Origin: Pelagibius sp.
GTDB lineage: Bacteria > Pseudomonadota > Alphaproteobacteria > Kiloniellales > Kiloniellaceae
Reading direction: 5' to 3'
DNA length: 39,350 bases
NCBI GenBank assembly: GCA_028280305.1
Contig: JANQMC010000153.1
Span: 1-39,350, forward strand
Part shown: positions 19,520 to 28,378 of the stretch, in pieces
How the letters are laid out: each line of letters begins with the position of its first letter
How positions within the stretch are numbered: position 1 is the first letter of the stretch
Position numbers and translations under genes: made by a program
The notes under the pieces: model-generated
Told to the model about the DNA's origin: nothing
What the model saw: only the letters and a program-made list of their open reading frames with translations
Databases searched by the model: none

Positions 19520-19786
19520 ATGCTGACGGCCGATAACAGTCTCGAATTCATTCTCGAACAGGTTCAGGAACTGGGCCGGGGGGATCACGCGCACGAAAAA
19601 GCCGCCTACCGCGCGCTGATCCATATGACCCAGCGCTGGGCCGAGCCCACCGACCTCTATATCAGCGAAGATCTGCAGATGGCCGAGCGGATCGGCCAGG
19701 ATCTGGCCGACATCGCCCGCCACATCCAGGACATTCAGCATTCCTATATGAAAGCCCTGTTCGAGACCGCCGGCGAGGAGCTCTAG
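19520..19786 (+). CDS. small conserved-looking protein of unknown function
   Basis: The 88-residue, mostly helical and acidic protein starts at ATG 19520 after GGAGCAGG. It has no signal peptide or membrane segment. Visible blocks are LEFILEQVQELGRG, AAYRALIHMTQRWAEPTDLYI and IGQDLADIARHIQDIQHSYM, which would suit a small helical bundle. I do not recognise a family. The last codons and the TAG stop (GAG CTC TAG) overlap the first bases of the palindromic repeat at 19781-19880, so the element supplies its C-terminus. The gene stands alone, convergent with pepP. Confidence 0.75.
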   Translation: MLTADNSLEFILEQVQELGRGDHAHEKAAYRALIHMTQRWAEPTDLYISEDLQMAERIGQDLADIARHIQDIQHSYMKALFETAGEEL

Positions 19787-19880
19787 ATCGGATCATGTTT
19801 TGACGGAACCGCTTCGTGGTTGCGACAAAACATGTGAATCCGATCGCCATTAAACAGTTAGAGCAGATCCGGATCTGCTC
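19781..19880. repeat. palindromic intergenic repeat copy R1 (internally deleted)
   Basis: This copy lies between the convergent 88-residue gene and pepP. The first part is a long hairpin: GATCGGAT (19786-19793) and ATGTTTTG (19795-19802) pair with CAAAACAT (19826-19833) and ATCCGATC (19838-19845). The second part is a perfect 20-bp palindrome at 19861-19880 whose halves are GAGCAGATCC and GGATCTGCTC. Compared with R2 (28376-28518, opposite orientation), the outer arms match but about 44 bases inside the second hairpin are missing. The layout, two palindromes side by side, resembles rhizobial RIME elements. Confidence 0.85.
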
Positions 19881-19886
19881 CGGGGC

Positions 19887-21749
19887 TCAGCCTTTTTGAA
19901 GCGGCGCTGTCGCCGCTTCCAGCCAGGCCTTGGACTCCCCTTCCAGTTGCGGCCCGATCTCCGCCCTGACCCGTGCATGATAGCGATCCAGCCAGTCGGC
20001 CTCCTCGGCCGTCAGGAGTTGCGGATCGACCAGACGCCGGTCGATGGGCGCCAGGGTCAGGGTCTCAAAGGCCAGCATCTCCCGTTCCTCGCCTGCCTGG
20101 CGGGGCGACTCGGTAACGGCAACCAGATTCTCGATCCTGATGCCGTAGGCACCGGTCTTGTAGTAGCCGGGCTCATTGGAAACGATCATGCCCGGGCGCA
20201 GTGCCACCGAATTCGGCAGCTTGGAAATGCGCTGCGGGCCTTCGTGAACATTCAGGTAGCTGCCCACGCCGTGGCCGGTGCCGTGGTCATAGTCGAGCCC
20301 CTTCTGCCAAAGTGCATAGCGCGCCAGGCTGTCGAGCTGACTGCCGGAGGTGCCGGGCGGAAAGCGCGCCGCACCGAGGGCAATGTGCCCCTTCAGAACC
20401 AAGGTGAAACGCTGGCGCATCTCCTGGCTCGGTTCGCCAAGGGCAACGGTACGGGTGACGTCAGTGGTGCCGTCCGGATACTGCCCGCCCGAATCGCAGA
20501 GAAACAGCCCACCGGGCTCAAGCGTCCTGTCGCTTTCCTCGCTCACCCGGTAATGCACGATGGCCCCGTTGGGGCCGGAGCCGGCGATTGTATCGAAGGA
20601 AAGATCCCGCAGTTCCCCCGTCGCCGCACGGAAGTCCTGCAGGCGGTCCGCCGCTGCCAGCTCGGTCACGACAGCGCCCTGCGCCATCTGTTGGTCAAGC
20701 CAATGCAGAAAGCGTGACAGGGCGGCCCCGTCGCGGCCGTGGGCCGCGCGGGCGCCGGCCAACTCCACCGCGTTCTTGCAGGCCTTGGGCAACTGGCAGG
20801 GGTCTGCCCCCGGCACGATCTCGGCCCCGGCGGCGCGCAGACGCTCGAAGACCCAACGGGCCGCCGTTGCCGGGTCGGCCTGGACCTTGACGCCCTGCCC
20901 GCCGAGACGGTCGAGGGCATCACCCAGACGCCCCGGCTGTTCGATGGAAACCGCGTTGCCGAGATGGCGGCTGAGGCCGTCGCTCAGCTTTGCCGCCTCG
21001 ACAAACCACTCGACACCGCCGTCTGCATGGAGCACCGCAAAGGACAGCGGCAGGGGCGAGCGTTCGACATCACCGCCCCGCACATTCAGCAGCCAGGCGA
21101 TGGAGTCCGGCAGGGTGATCACTGCCGCGGCCACGCCGTCTTTTTGCAATCCCCGGCCCAGGGTCTCGCGCTTCTCGGCGCTTTCCTGGCCGGCGTAGCG
21201 CAGGTCGTGGGCTTCGACGATTGCCTGGGGTGCAGCCGGCCGATCGCGCCAGACGGCATCCAGGGGATTGTCAGCCAGGGCAACCAGTTCGCCGCCAAAA
21301 CCGGCCAGGGTTTTCTCCAGGCGGCGCACCTGGTCCTCGGTGTGAAGCCAGGGGTCGTAGCCCAGGCGCTGTCCTGACTCCATCGTCTCCGCCAGCCAGT
21401 CCGACAGCGGTTCCTCGCTCAGGTGGCGCGGGGTGAAGAGATCCGTATCGACCTCGTTGCGGACCTGAAGCGTATAGCGCCCGTCGATGAAAACCGCCGC
21501 CGTAGCCGGCAGCACGGCGGCCATACCCGCTGAGCCGCTGAAGCCGGTCAGCCATTCGAGACGCTGGGCGGAGGCCGGCACATACTCCCCCTGATGCTCA
21601 TCGGCCCGGGGAACAAGGAAGCCTTCAACCCCCCGCTCGGCGAGGGCCGCGCGCAGGGCCGCCAGCCGTTCAGCATGCGGCGCCACCGCTCCGGCTCCGG
21701 CCGCAACATGCTCTGTGCCTGAGGTATTCAGGGAATTTGGGCTGCTCAT
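19887..21749 (-). CDS. pepP: aminopeptidase P family metallopeptidase (Xaa-Pro aminopeptidase)
   Basis: This M24 peptidase removes an N-terminal residue that precedes proline. The 620-residue protein has two creatinase-type N-terminal domains (RLAALRAALAERGVEGFLVPRADEHQGEY...) and the pita-bread catalytic domain. The metal ligands are visible in order: Asp in LFLCDSGGQYPDGTTDVTRT (two Asp), His in DHGTGHGVGSYLNVHEGPQ, Glu in MIVSNEPGYY, and Glu in GIRIENLVAV. The three-domain length matches the eukaryote-like long aminopeptidase P rather than the ~440-residue E. coli form. The gene is monocistronic on -, with the R1 repeat beyond its 3' end. Confidence 0.95.
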   Translation of the reverse strand: MSSPNSLNTSGTEHVAAGAGAVAPHAERLAALRAALAERGVEGFLVPRADEHQGEYVPASAQRLEWLTGFSGSAGMAAVLPATAAVFIDGRYTLQVRNEVDTDLFTPRHLSEEPLSDWLAETMESGQRLGYDPWLHTEDQVRRLEKTLAGFGGELVALADNPLDAVWRDRPAAPQAIVEAHDLRYAGQESAEKRETLGRGLQKDGVAAAVITLPDSIAWLLNVRGGDVERSPLPLSFAVLHADGGVEWFVEAAKLSDGLSRHLGNAVSIEQPGRLGDALDRLGGQGVKVQADPATAARWVFERLRAAGAEIVPGADPCQLPKACKNAVELAGARAAHGRDGAALSRFLHWLDQQMAQGAVVTELAAADRLQDFRAATGELRDLSFDTIAGSGPNGAIVHYRVSEESDRTLEPGGLFLCDSGGQYPDGTTDVTRTVALGEPSQEMRQRFTLVLKGHIALGAARFPPGTSGSQLDSLARYALWQKGLDYDHGTGHGVGSYLNVHEGPQRISKLPNSVALRPGMIVSNEPGYYKTGAYGIRIENLVAVTESPRQAGEEREMLAFETLTLAPIDRRLVDPQLLTAEEADWLDRYHARVRAEIGPQLEGESKAWLEAATAPLQKG

Positions 21750-21955
21750 CGATTCTTATCCTTCCCGGTCCCAGTTTACCGGCCTGGGCGACCGGTTATT
21801 CCATTTCGGCTTATGCAGCCGATGCAATGCTGCAGTGCAAAAAAACCGGCTTCGATCTCGCCGTTCAGCGCGTATCTCTAACTATGAAAAGTCATTGCTT
21901 CTGAGCCGCTTGGCAAGGCCTTAGAAGCGTTTTTGGTTAATCTGGAGTGAAAACA

Positions 21956-22606
21956 ATGACCCGCCTAAACGATCTTCACGATGCCGCCCGAAGCGGCGCC
22001 GGCGTGCGGTGGGACCCTCAATCAGTTGACGTTTTGAATGCCGTTCAAACCGCCCGCCGCCTGAGGGCCCAGTTCGTCGCCGATCATCTCAACCGCGGTT
22101 TTGCTGCCGTGGCCCGCTGGTCGGGGCTGACCGCCCTTTTCTCCGCCCTCGGGCGTGCCATGCAACGCCGCCGGACGCTGAATGAGCTCTCGCGCCTGAG
22201 CGACGGCATGCTGGCCGATATCGGCCTCAACCGCAGCCAGCTTGTCGCGACAGCAGCGCAGGCGACTGCACCGCAGGCCTCGCACCGCTCGGTTTGGCAT
22301 GTTCTGGCCGAGCGGACGGTCCTTGAATACCGCCGCCGCAAGACCATCCGCGCGCTTTCGGCCATCAGCGACCGGATGCTGCAGGATATCGGCCTTGAGC
22401 GTGCCGATATCCGCAGGGTGGCCGCAGACCTGACCAACGGTCAGCCGAGCACCCGTCCGGCCGCCACCGAGGTGGCCGCTTCTGCGACCGTGGACGTGGC
22501 GCCTGTGGCTTCCCACGAAGCCCTGCGTCCCGCGACCATCGGACGGACGGCGTTCCAGCGGCCTTATGCCGCAAACGAAAACCTGGGGCATCCCTCGGCC
22601 GCCTGA
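21956..22606 (+). CDS. protein with two DUF1127 (YjiS-like) modules
   Basis: From ATG 21956 (TGGAG ribosome binding site 8 bases upstream) the 216-residue protein carries two copies of the Arg-rich DUF1127 motif. The first is at about residues 70-96 (RRRTLNELSRLSDGMLADIG), the second at about 126-154 (RRRKTIRALSAISDRMLQDIG). Most DUF1127 proteins are single modules of 45-100 residues; a few have been linked to RNA binding and to phosphate and carbon metabolism in alphaproteobacteria. The tail after residue 160 is low-complexity, rich in Ala, Pro and Thr. It stands alone on +, with a hairpin terminator at 22657-22703 shared with prmA. Confidence 0.85.
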   Translation: MTRLNDLHDAARSGAGVRWDPQSVDVLNAVQTARRLRAQFVADHLNRGFAAVARWSGLTALFSALGRAMQRRRTLNELSRLSDGMLADIGLNRSQLVATAAQATAPQASHRSVWHVLAERTVLEYRRRKTIRALSAISDRMLQDIGLERADIRRVAADLTNGQPSTRPAATEVAASATVDVAPVASHEALRPATIGRTAFQRPYAANENLGHPSAA

Positions 22607-22656
22607 TTGGCGACTGCTGCGGGGCGACCCTAAGCAACATTCGCCAGGAAGGCGAA

Positions 22657-22703
22657 AAATGGCGGCGCTTCTTCGGGCTTTGGCCCGGCGGGCGCCGCCA
22701 TTT
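22657..22703. terminator. bidirectional hairpin between the DUF1127 gene and prmA
   Basis: AAATGGCGGCGC (22657-22668) and GCGCCGCCATTT (22692-22703) pair perfectly over 12 bp, followed on + by GCTTTTG. A smaller TTCGCC-AGGAA-GGCGAA hairpin precedes it at 22640-22656. It sits between convergent genes. The arms end in AAA/TTT, so each strand has a short U-run at the stem base. Confidence 0.75.
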
Positions 22704-22736
22704 GCTTTTGAGGATGCAGGCCGGGACCGAGAAATC

Positions 22737-23606
22737 CTACCCGCCCAGCACCAGGGTCGACCAATCCTCCAGACGATAACGCCGGCTGAGCGGCAGGCCG
22801 GCGCTGCGGTAGCGCGCTATTACCGAACGCTCCTGGCTCACCAGCAGGCCTGAAAGAACAACCATGCCGCCGGGCGCAAGGTGGCGGCGCAGGTCCCGCG
22901 CCATGCCGCACAGCGGCTCGGCCAGGATATTCGCCAGGATCAGGTCATAGGGGCCCTGGGCGGCGATCTCCGCGCGGCGGAAGCCGTCGCTCAACATGAC
23001 TTTCACCCGGTCGCCGACCCCGTTGTTGCGGAGATTCTCACGGGTCACCGCCAGGGAGGGGGCATCGTTGTCGACCCCCAGCACCCGGCAGGGCCAGAGC
23101 CGGGCCGCGGCCATGGCCAGAACCCCGGAGCCGCAACCCATATCCAGAACCTGCGTTACGGTGCGGCGCTTGGCGAGGTCCTGCATCGCCAGGAGACAGC
23201 CCCGCGTCGTCTCGTGCCGGCCGGTGCCGAAGGCAGCATTGGCATCGATCAGCAGATCGATGGCGCTCCAGGGCGCCGGCTCCGTGATATGGGAACCGCG
23301 GATGCGAAAACGGCCCGCCGTTATGGCCGGCAGGGAACGCTGGCTCTCGGCCACCCAGTCGACTTCAGGCAAGCGCTCCAGGTCGTGCCGCGGCGTTTCG
23401 ATCCCGGCAACCTCGGCAGCCAGCGCCAGCAGGCGATCCAGCTCCGCCTCCTCCGGTGCGTCGCCGAGATAGAGCTGCCAGGGTATCAACCCATCGGCAT
23501 CCTTGCCGCCGGTAACCAGGGCCCCGCCCAGGGGTTCGAAGACCGCTTCGAAAGCCGCGAGCGCAGGTTCCGGCAGGGCCAGGGTAAGGCAATAGGTTGC
23601 CGTCAA
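22737..23606 (-). CDS. prmA: ribosomal protein L11 methyltransferase
   Basis: PrmA trimethylates ribosomal protein L11 with S-adenosylmethionine. The 289-residue protein has an N-terminal substrate-recognition domain, with the linker DWVAESQRSLPAITAGRFRI typical of the family. The catalytic domain follows, with NAAFGTGRHETTRGCL, the SAM motif VLDMGCGSGVLAMAA, the acidic VLGVDNDAPS and the LILANILAEPL motif that replaces NPPY in this family. The length is normal. It follows uvrD by 25 bases on the same strand, so the two are probably co-transcribed. Confidence 0.96.
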   Translation of the reverse strand: MTATYCLTLALPEPALAAFEAVFEPLGGALVTGGKDADGLIPWQLYLGDAPEEAELDRLLALAAEVAGIETPRHDLERLPEVDWVAESQRSLPAITAGRFRIRGSHITEPAPWSAIDLLIDANAAFGTGRHETTRGCLLAMQDLAKRRTVTQVLDMGCGSGVLAMAAARLWPCRVLGVDNDAPSLAVTRENLRNNGVGDRVKVMLSDGFRRAEIAAQGPYDLILANILAEPLCGMARDLRRHLAPGGMVVLSGLLVSQERSVIARYRSAGLPLSRRYRLEDWSTLVLGG

Positions 23607-23631
23607 AGCTGCTTCTCCAGGAAAGAACTGT

Positions 23632-25920
23632 TCAGCCGGCCTGATCGGCGGGGACGACGAAGCTGGCGATGACCTTTTTATCGCCGGCCTTGTCGAAGCG
23701 GATGTTGAGGCGTTCCCCCTCGACCGAAGCGATGGAGCCGTAGCCGAACTTCTGATGAAACACCCGGTCGCCGCGCTGAAAGGCGCCGCTGGCGATGGTC
23801 TCGATCCGCGTCGGGGTGACGTCGATGAAGGGCGCGGACTCCTTTTCGCGGCGCGCCTTGGCGCGGGCGAGGCCGGGGCTGACCCGCGCTTCGCTCCACT
23901 CGCTCATGCCGCCGCCCATGTTGCCAAAAGCCGAAGCCGCCGCCCCGTAGACGCCGTGATCGCTTTCCTGCGCGACATGCTCCGGCGGCAACTCGTCGAC
24001 AAAGCGCGAGGGGATCGCCGCGGCCCAGGAGCCGTGCATGCGCCGGTTGGCGGCGAAGGAAATGATGACCTGCTTGCGTGCCCGCGTCAGGCCGACGTAG
24101 GCCAGTCGCCGCTCTTCTTCCAGGCCGCGCCGGCCGGTCTCGTCCAGGGCCCGCTGGTTGGGGAACAACCCCTCCTCCCAGCCCGGCAGGAAGACCGTAT
24201 CGAACTCCAAACCCTTGGCGGCATGGAGGGTCATGATGGTGACCACGTCCTGGCCTTCCTGGGATAAAGCCTCCATCACCAGGGAGACGTGCTCGAGAAA
24301 ACCTGCGAGATTTTCGAACTCGCCCAGCGCGTTCACGAACTCCTTGAGGTTTTCCAGCCGCCCCGGCGCTTCCAGCGACTTGTCGTTCATCCACATCTCG
24401 ATGTAGCCGGATTCCTCCAGCACGATCTCGGCCAGTTCGGGATGCGGCGTGGTCTCGACCATATCGCGCCAGCGGTCAAAGTCGCGCAGCAGGTTGCCCA
24501 GGGCGCGGCGCGCGGCGGGGCGCAGTTCGTCGGTCTCGACAAGACGGCGCACCGCCAGGGTCAGGGGCACGTTGCCGGCGCGGGCGGTCTGATAGAGCAG
24601 TTGCAGGGTGGCGTTGCCCAGGCCGCGCTTGGGCTTGTTCATGATCCGCTCGAAAGCAAGATCGTCGTCCGGCGAATGGATCACCCGCAGATAGGCCAGG
24701 GCATCGCGGATCTCCATGCGCTCGTAAAAGCGCGGCCCGCCGACAACCCGATAGGGCAGGCCGAGGGTGATGAAGCGTTCTTCGAACTCGCGGGTCTGGG
24801 CGCCGGTGCGCACCAGTATGGCGATCTGTTTGAGATCGAGATCCTTCTCCCGCGCCTGCATCGCTTCGATCTCTTCGCCGACGAAACGGGCCTCGGCCTC
24901 ACCGTCCCAGAGGCCGCGCAGGCGCAGCTTCTCGCCCTCGCCGTCCTCGGTCCAGAGCGTTTTTCCGAGGCGTCCCTCGTTATGGGAAATGAGACCGGAG
25001 GCCGCCGCCAGGATACGGCCGGTGGAGCGGTAGTTGCGCTCCAGCCGGATCACCTTGGCGCCGGGGAAATCCTCCTCGAAACGCAGAATGTTGCCGACCT
25101 CCGCGCCGCGCCAGCCGTAGATCGACTGGTCGTCATCGCCGACGCAGCAGATGTTCTTGTGGCCCTGGGCCAGGAGGCGCAGCCAGAGATACTGCGCCAC
25201 GTTGGTGTCCTGATACTCGTCCACCAGGATGTAGCGGAAGCGCCGGTGGTAATCGGCCAGCACCTCCGGCTCGTTCTGGAAGAGCGTCAGGTTGTGCAGC
25301 AGCAGATCGCCGAAGTCGCAGGCATTCAGAGTCCGCAAGCGCTCCTGATAAGCCGTATAGAGTTCCACCGCACGGCCGCGGGCGAAGTCGCCGGCCTCCC
25401 CCGCCGAGACTTTCTCCGGCGTCAGGCCGCGGTCCTTCCAGCGCTCGAAGATCGACAGCAACGCGCGGGCCGGCCATTTTTTTTCATCGACATGCTCCGA
25501 CTGCAGGATCTGTTTCACCAGACGGATCTGATCGTCGGTGTCGAGAATGGTGAAGTTGCTGCGCAGGCCCACGGCCTCCGGATTACGCCGCAGAATGCGC
25601 ACGGCGATGGCATGGAAGGTGCCCAGCCACCAGCCCTCCACCGAGGGCCGGTCCAGCAGGGCCGCCACGCGGTCCTTCATCTCCCGCGCCGCCTTGTTGG
25701 TGAAGGTGACGGCGAGCAACTCACCCGGCGAGCGTGCCCGCCCGGTCATCAGCAGGTGGCCCAGGCGGGTGGTGAGCACGCGGGTCTTGCCGGTACCGGC
25801 GCCGGCCAGGACCAGCACCGGGCCGTCCAGCGCCTCGACAGCCGTTCGCTGGCCCTCGTTCAGGGCATCGAGATAGGGATAGGCATGGGCCGGAGTCGCG
25901 GCCGCGGAAAGGTCTGACAT
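23632..25920 (-). CDS. uvrD: UvrD/PcrA-type DNA helicase II
   Basis: This is a superfamily 1A 3'-5' DNA helicase for nucleotide excision and mismatch repair. I take the ATG at 25920; longer in-frame starts exist, but the family begins near LNEGQRTAVEALDGPVLVLAG. The 762-residue protein has motif I GAGTGKTRVL, motif Ia AVTFTNKAAREMKDRV, motif II ILVDEYQDTN, motif III CCVGDDDQSIYGWRGAE, motif IV RLERNYRST, motif V TLHAAKGLEFDTVFLPG and motif VI EEERRLAYVGLTRAR. A C-terminal Tudor-like segment (GDRVFHQKFGYGSIASVEGE) matches PcrA/UvrD. It heads the uvrD-prmA pair and is divergent from the AstE-like gene. Confidence 0.96.
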   Translation of the reverse strand: MSDLSAAATPAHAYPYLDALNEGQRTAVEALDGPVLVLAGAGTGKTRVLTTRLGHLLMTGRARSPGELLAVTFTNKAAREMKDRVAALLDRPSVEGWWLGTFHAIAVRILRRNPEAVGLRSNFTILDTDDQIRLVKQILQSEHVDEKKWPARALLSIFERWKDRGLTPEKVSAGEAGDFARGRAVELYTAYQERLRTLNACDFGDLLLHNLTLFQNEPEVLADYHRRFRYILVDEYQDTNVAQYLWLRLLAQGHKNICCVGDDDQSIYGWRGAEVGNILRFEEDFPGAKVIRLERNYRSTGRILAAASGLISHNEGRLGKTLWTEDGEGEKLRLRGLWDGEAEARFVGEEIEAMQAREKDLDLKQIAILVRTGAQTREFEERFITLGLPYRVVGGPRFYERMEIRDALAYLRVIHSPDDDLAFERIMNKPKRGLGNATLQLLYQTARAGNVPLTLAVRRLVETDELRPAARRALGNLLRDFDRWRDMVETTPHPELAEIVLEESGYIEMWMNDKSLEAPGRLENLKEFVNALGEFENLAGFLEHVSLVMEALSQEGQDVVTIMTLHAAKGLEFDTVFLPGWEEGLFPNQRALDETGRRGLEEERRLAYVGLTRARKQVIISFAANRRMHGSWAAAIPSRFVDELPPEHVAQESDHGVYGAAASAFGNMGGGMSEWSEARVSPGLARAKARREKESAPFIDVTPTRIETIASGAFQRGDRVFHQKFGYGSIASVEGERLNIRFDKAGDKKVIASFVVPADQAG

Positions 25921-26095
25921 GGCCCTTTTATAGCGCAAGCCGCCCCGGGGCTCACGCCCGGAAGCCTTTCTACTGGGGATAAACTGCCGACAAACTGACA
26001 GCCCCCTGGCAGCCCCCCTTGGCAGCACAGCCTTGACCCTCAGGCGCGCGCCGCCTTTCATGCCCAAAAGCCGTAGCTTTAAAAGGAATCCCTTT

Positions 26096-27235
26096 ATGTC
26101 CCGGCGGACCGAGACCCTGCCCCTTCTGACAGCCACCCCCGGAACCAGCCGGCAACTGACGGTGCACCGCTTCGGATCGCCCGGCGCGCGGCCCAAGGCC
26201 TATCTGCAGGCCTCCCTCCATGCCGACGAGACTCCGGGTCTGCTGGTCCAGCACCATCTCCACAGCCTGCTGGCAGCGGCGGAGGACCGCGGTGACATAA
26301 AGGGTGAGATCATTCTGGTACCCTACGCCAACCCGATCGGGCTTTCCCAGTTCGGCAACGGCATCCACCTGGGGCGCTACGAGGCCGGCGGGGCCGGCAA
26401 CTTCAACCGCAACTGGCCGGACCTCTTCACGCCCATCGCCGAGGGGCTGGCCGACAAGCTGGGCGACGACGAAGCCGCAAACGTCGCGGCGATTCGTCAG
26501 GCGCTGGTTGCCCATCTGGCGGCGCAGGTACCGGCCAGTGAAATGCATGCCCTGCGGCTGGCGCTGGCCGGCATGGCGGTGGATGCGGATCTGGTTTGGG
26601 ACCTGCACTGCGATGACGAAGCCTTGATGCATCTCTTCCTGATCCCCGCACACTGGCCCCAGGCGGCGGACTTTGCCGCCGACCTCGGCTGCCACGCGGT
26701 CCTGCTGGCCGACGATTCCGGCGGCAACTCCTTTGACGAAACCTTCTCGACGCCCTGGACCCGCCTGGCGGCGCGCTATCCCCAGCACCCCATACCGGCG
26801 GCCTGCCTTTCGGCCACCGTCGAGCTGCGCGGCACCTCAGACGTTAACGACAAGCTGGCATCGGGCGATGCCAAAGCGCTGTTTCACTCGCTCCAGCGCT
26901 TCGGCGTGATCGCCGGCGATCCGCCGCCGCCGCCGAGACCGCTCTGCGAAGCAACCAGTCTGGATGCGACGGATTCGGTGCGCGCGCCCTGCGGCGGGGT
27001 TCTCGCCTATGCGGTACAGCTCGGCGACCGGGTCGAGGCCGGCGATACCCTCGCCTGGATCGTCGATCCCGCGGCGGAGCCGGACAAGGCCCGCACGGCG
27101 GTTGTCAGCCAGGCCAGCGGCATCGTCCTTTCCCGCCGCCTGCACCGCTACGTGCGCCCGGGCCTGGCCATTGCCAAGGTCGTGGGCAAAACGCCCCTGC
27201 CGCACCGCCAGGACGGCTACCTCTTGGAGGACTAG
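26096..27235 (+). CDS. succinylglutamate desuccinylase/aspartoacylase family hydrolase
   Basis: The start ATG 26096 follows AAAAGGAAT. The 379-residue protein belongs to the M14-like AstE/AspA family of zinc deacylases. It has the zinc motif H42-x2-E45 in SLHADETPG, the substrate-binding Asn-Arg in GNFNRNWPD, a third zinc histidine in VWDLHCDDEALMH, and the catalytic Glu in ATVELRG. The C-terminal part (APCGGVLAYAVQLGDRVEAGDTLAWI) is a barrel-sandwich, biotinyl-like domain found in this subgroup. Substrate unknown; an N-acylated amino acid is plausible. It is divergent from uvrD and 129 bases upstream of the HtrA-like gene on the same strand. Confidence 0.88.
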   Translation: MSRRTETLPLLTATPGTSRQLTVHRFGSPGARPKAYLQASLHADETPGLLVQHHLHSLLAAAEDRGDIKGEIILVPYANPIGLSQFGNGIHLGRYEAGGAGNFNRNWPDLFTPIAEGLADKLGDDEAANVAAIRQALVAHLAAQVPASEMHALRLALAGMAVDADLVWDLHCDDEALMHLFLIPAHWPQAADFAADLGCHAVLLADDSGGNSFDETFSTPWTRLAARYPQHPIPAACLSATVELRGTSDVNDKLASGDAKALFHSLQRFGVIAGDPPPPPRPLCEATSLDATDSVRAPCGGVLAYAVQLGDRVEAGDTLAWIVDPAAEPDKARTAVVSQASGIVLSRRLHRYVRPGLAIAKVVGKTPLPHRQDGYLLED

Positions 27236-27364
27236 GACCGGAGCCTTATCTAGGAGAACAAGCGTCGGCGGGCCCGGCTGGACAACACCAACCGGCGCGC
27301 TAGCTTCTAAAAAATGCTACTCTTGGTGAAACAAGGGAAACGCGGCAAGAGAAAGGAATGTGGC

Positions 27365-28378
27365 ATGATCGAAAGCATGCGGAATTCCGTGAGGGCTCGC
27401 TCCCTCACCGCCTTGACGGTTGGTCTCCTTTGTTTGCTTACGGTCATTGCGCTGCCGGTAAAGGAGGCAACTGCCCAGGGTAATCCCCTGGGCGCGGTCG
27501 TCGGCGTAAGGGCGGAGGTACCGCCTTCGGCGCGGACCGCCGGTACCCTGGGCACCGAACGTGAAGGCGGCGGGGTTGTTATCGGCGCCGACGGTCTGGT
27601 CCTCACCATCGGCTACCTGATCCTCGAAGCGGTTCAGGCCGAGGTGCAGTTGCAGGACGGCAAGACGGTGCCGGCGGAGATCGTCGCCTACGACTACGAC
27701 ACCGGCTTCGGCCTGCTGCGCCCGGCAACGCCCTTGAATGTGGCCCCCATCGAGCTCGGCGACTCCGACGCTCTGCCGGCCGAAACCCAGGTGCTGGTAG
27801 CCGGGCCGGACGGGCCGAGCGGCGCCGTGGTCGTCTCAAGGCGGGAGTTTGCCGGCTATTGGGAATACCTGCTGCCCAATGCGATCTTCACCGCCCCACC
27901 CTATCGCAGCTTCGGCGGCGCCGCCCTGATCGGCTCCGACGGCCGCCTGCTCGGCATCGGTTCCCTGATCGTCGGCGACGCGCGCGGGCCCGGCGAGACC
28001 TTCCCCGGCAACATGTTCGTGCCGATTTCCCTGCTGAAACCGATCATCGCCGACCTGAAAAGCCAGGGCCGCTCCGCCGGGCCGGCAAAGCCTTGGCTGG
28101 GCCTCTTCACCCAGGAACTGCGCGGCCACGTCTTCATCAACCGCGTATCCCCCGATGGGCCCGCCGCTTCCGCCGGTATCCAGGAAGGCGATATTGTCGT
28201 TGCCGTCGGCGGCGAGCCGGTCGCCAGCCTGTCGGAGTTCTATCGCAAGATCTGGGCGCTGGGCGACGCCGGCATCGAGGTACCTCTGACCTTGCTGAAG
28301 GGCGCCAACGGCTTTCACGAAGTCTCGGTGAAGTCGGGCGACCGCTACGACTATCTGAAGCTTAATCCGACCTACTAG
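27365..28378 (+). CDS. HtrA-like secreted protein with PDZ domain, catalytic triad lost
   Basis: From ATG 27365 (AAAGGA upstream) the 337-residue product has a signal peptide with cleavage near residue 37 (EATA-Q), an S1C/trypsin-like domain at about 65-215 and one PDZ domain at about 240-325 (LFTQELRGHVFINRVSPDGP). The core aligns with DegP-type proteases, but each triad position has changed. The His of the TNNHVV block is Tyr84 in LVLTIGYLILEA. The Asp of TDLA is Gly114 in DTGFGLL. The Ser of GNSGGPL is Phe183 in RSFGGAALIG. It is therefore expected to be inactive as a protease and may act as a periplasmic binding or chaperone protein. The TAG stop lies in the R2 repeat. Confidence 0.85.
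   Translation: MIESMRNSVRARSLTALTVGLLCLLTVIALPVKEATAQGNPLGAVVGVRAEVPPSARTAGTLGTEREGGGVVIGADGLVLTIGYLILEAVQAEVQLQDGKTVPAEIVAYDYDTGFGLLRPATPLNVAPIELGDSDALPAETQVLVAGPDGPSGAVVVSRREFAGYWEYLLPNAIFTAPPYRSFGGAALIGSDGRLLGIGSLIVGDARGPGETFPGNMFVPISLLKPIIADLKSQGRSAGPAKPWLGLFTQELRGHVFINRVSPDGPAASAGIQEGDIVVAVGGEPVASLSEFYRKIWALGDAGIEVPLTLLKGANGFHEVSVKSGDRYDYLKLNPTY

Noticed and set aside
24289..25917. A 542-codon open frame on + across uvrD
   Set aside because: It is antisense to all the helicase motifs and has no family character of its own.
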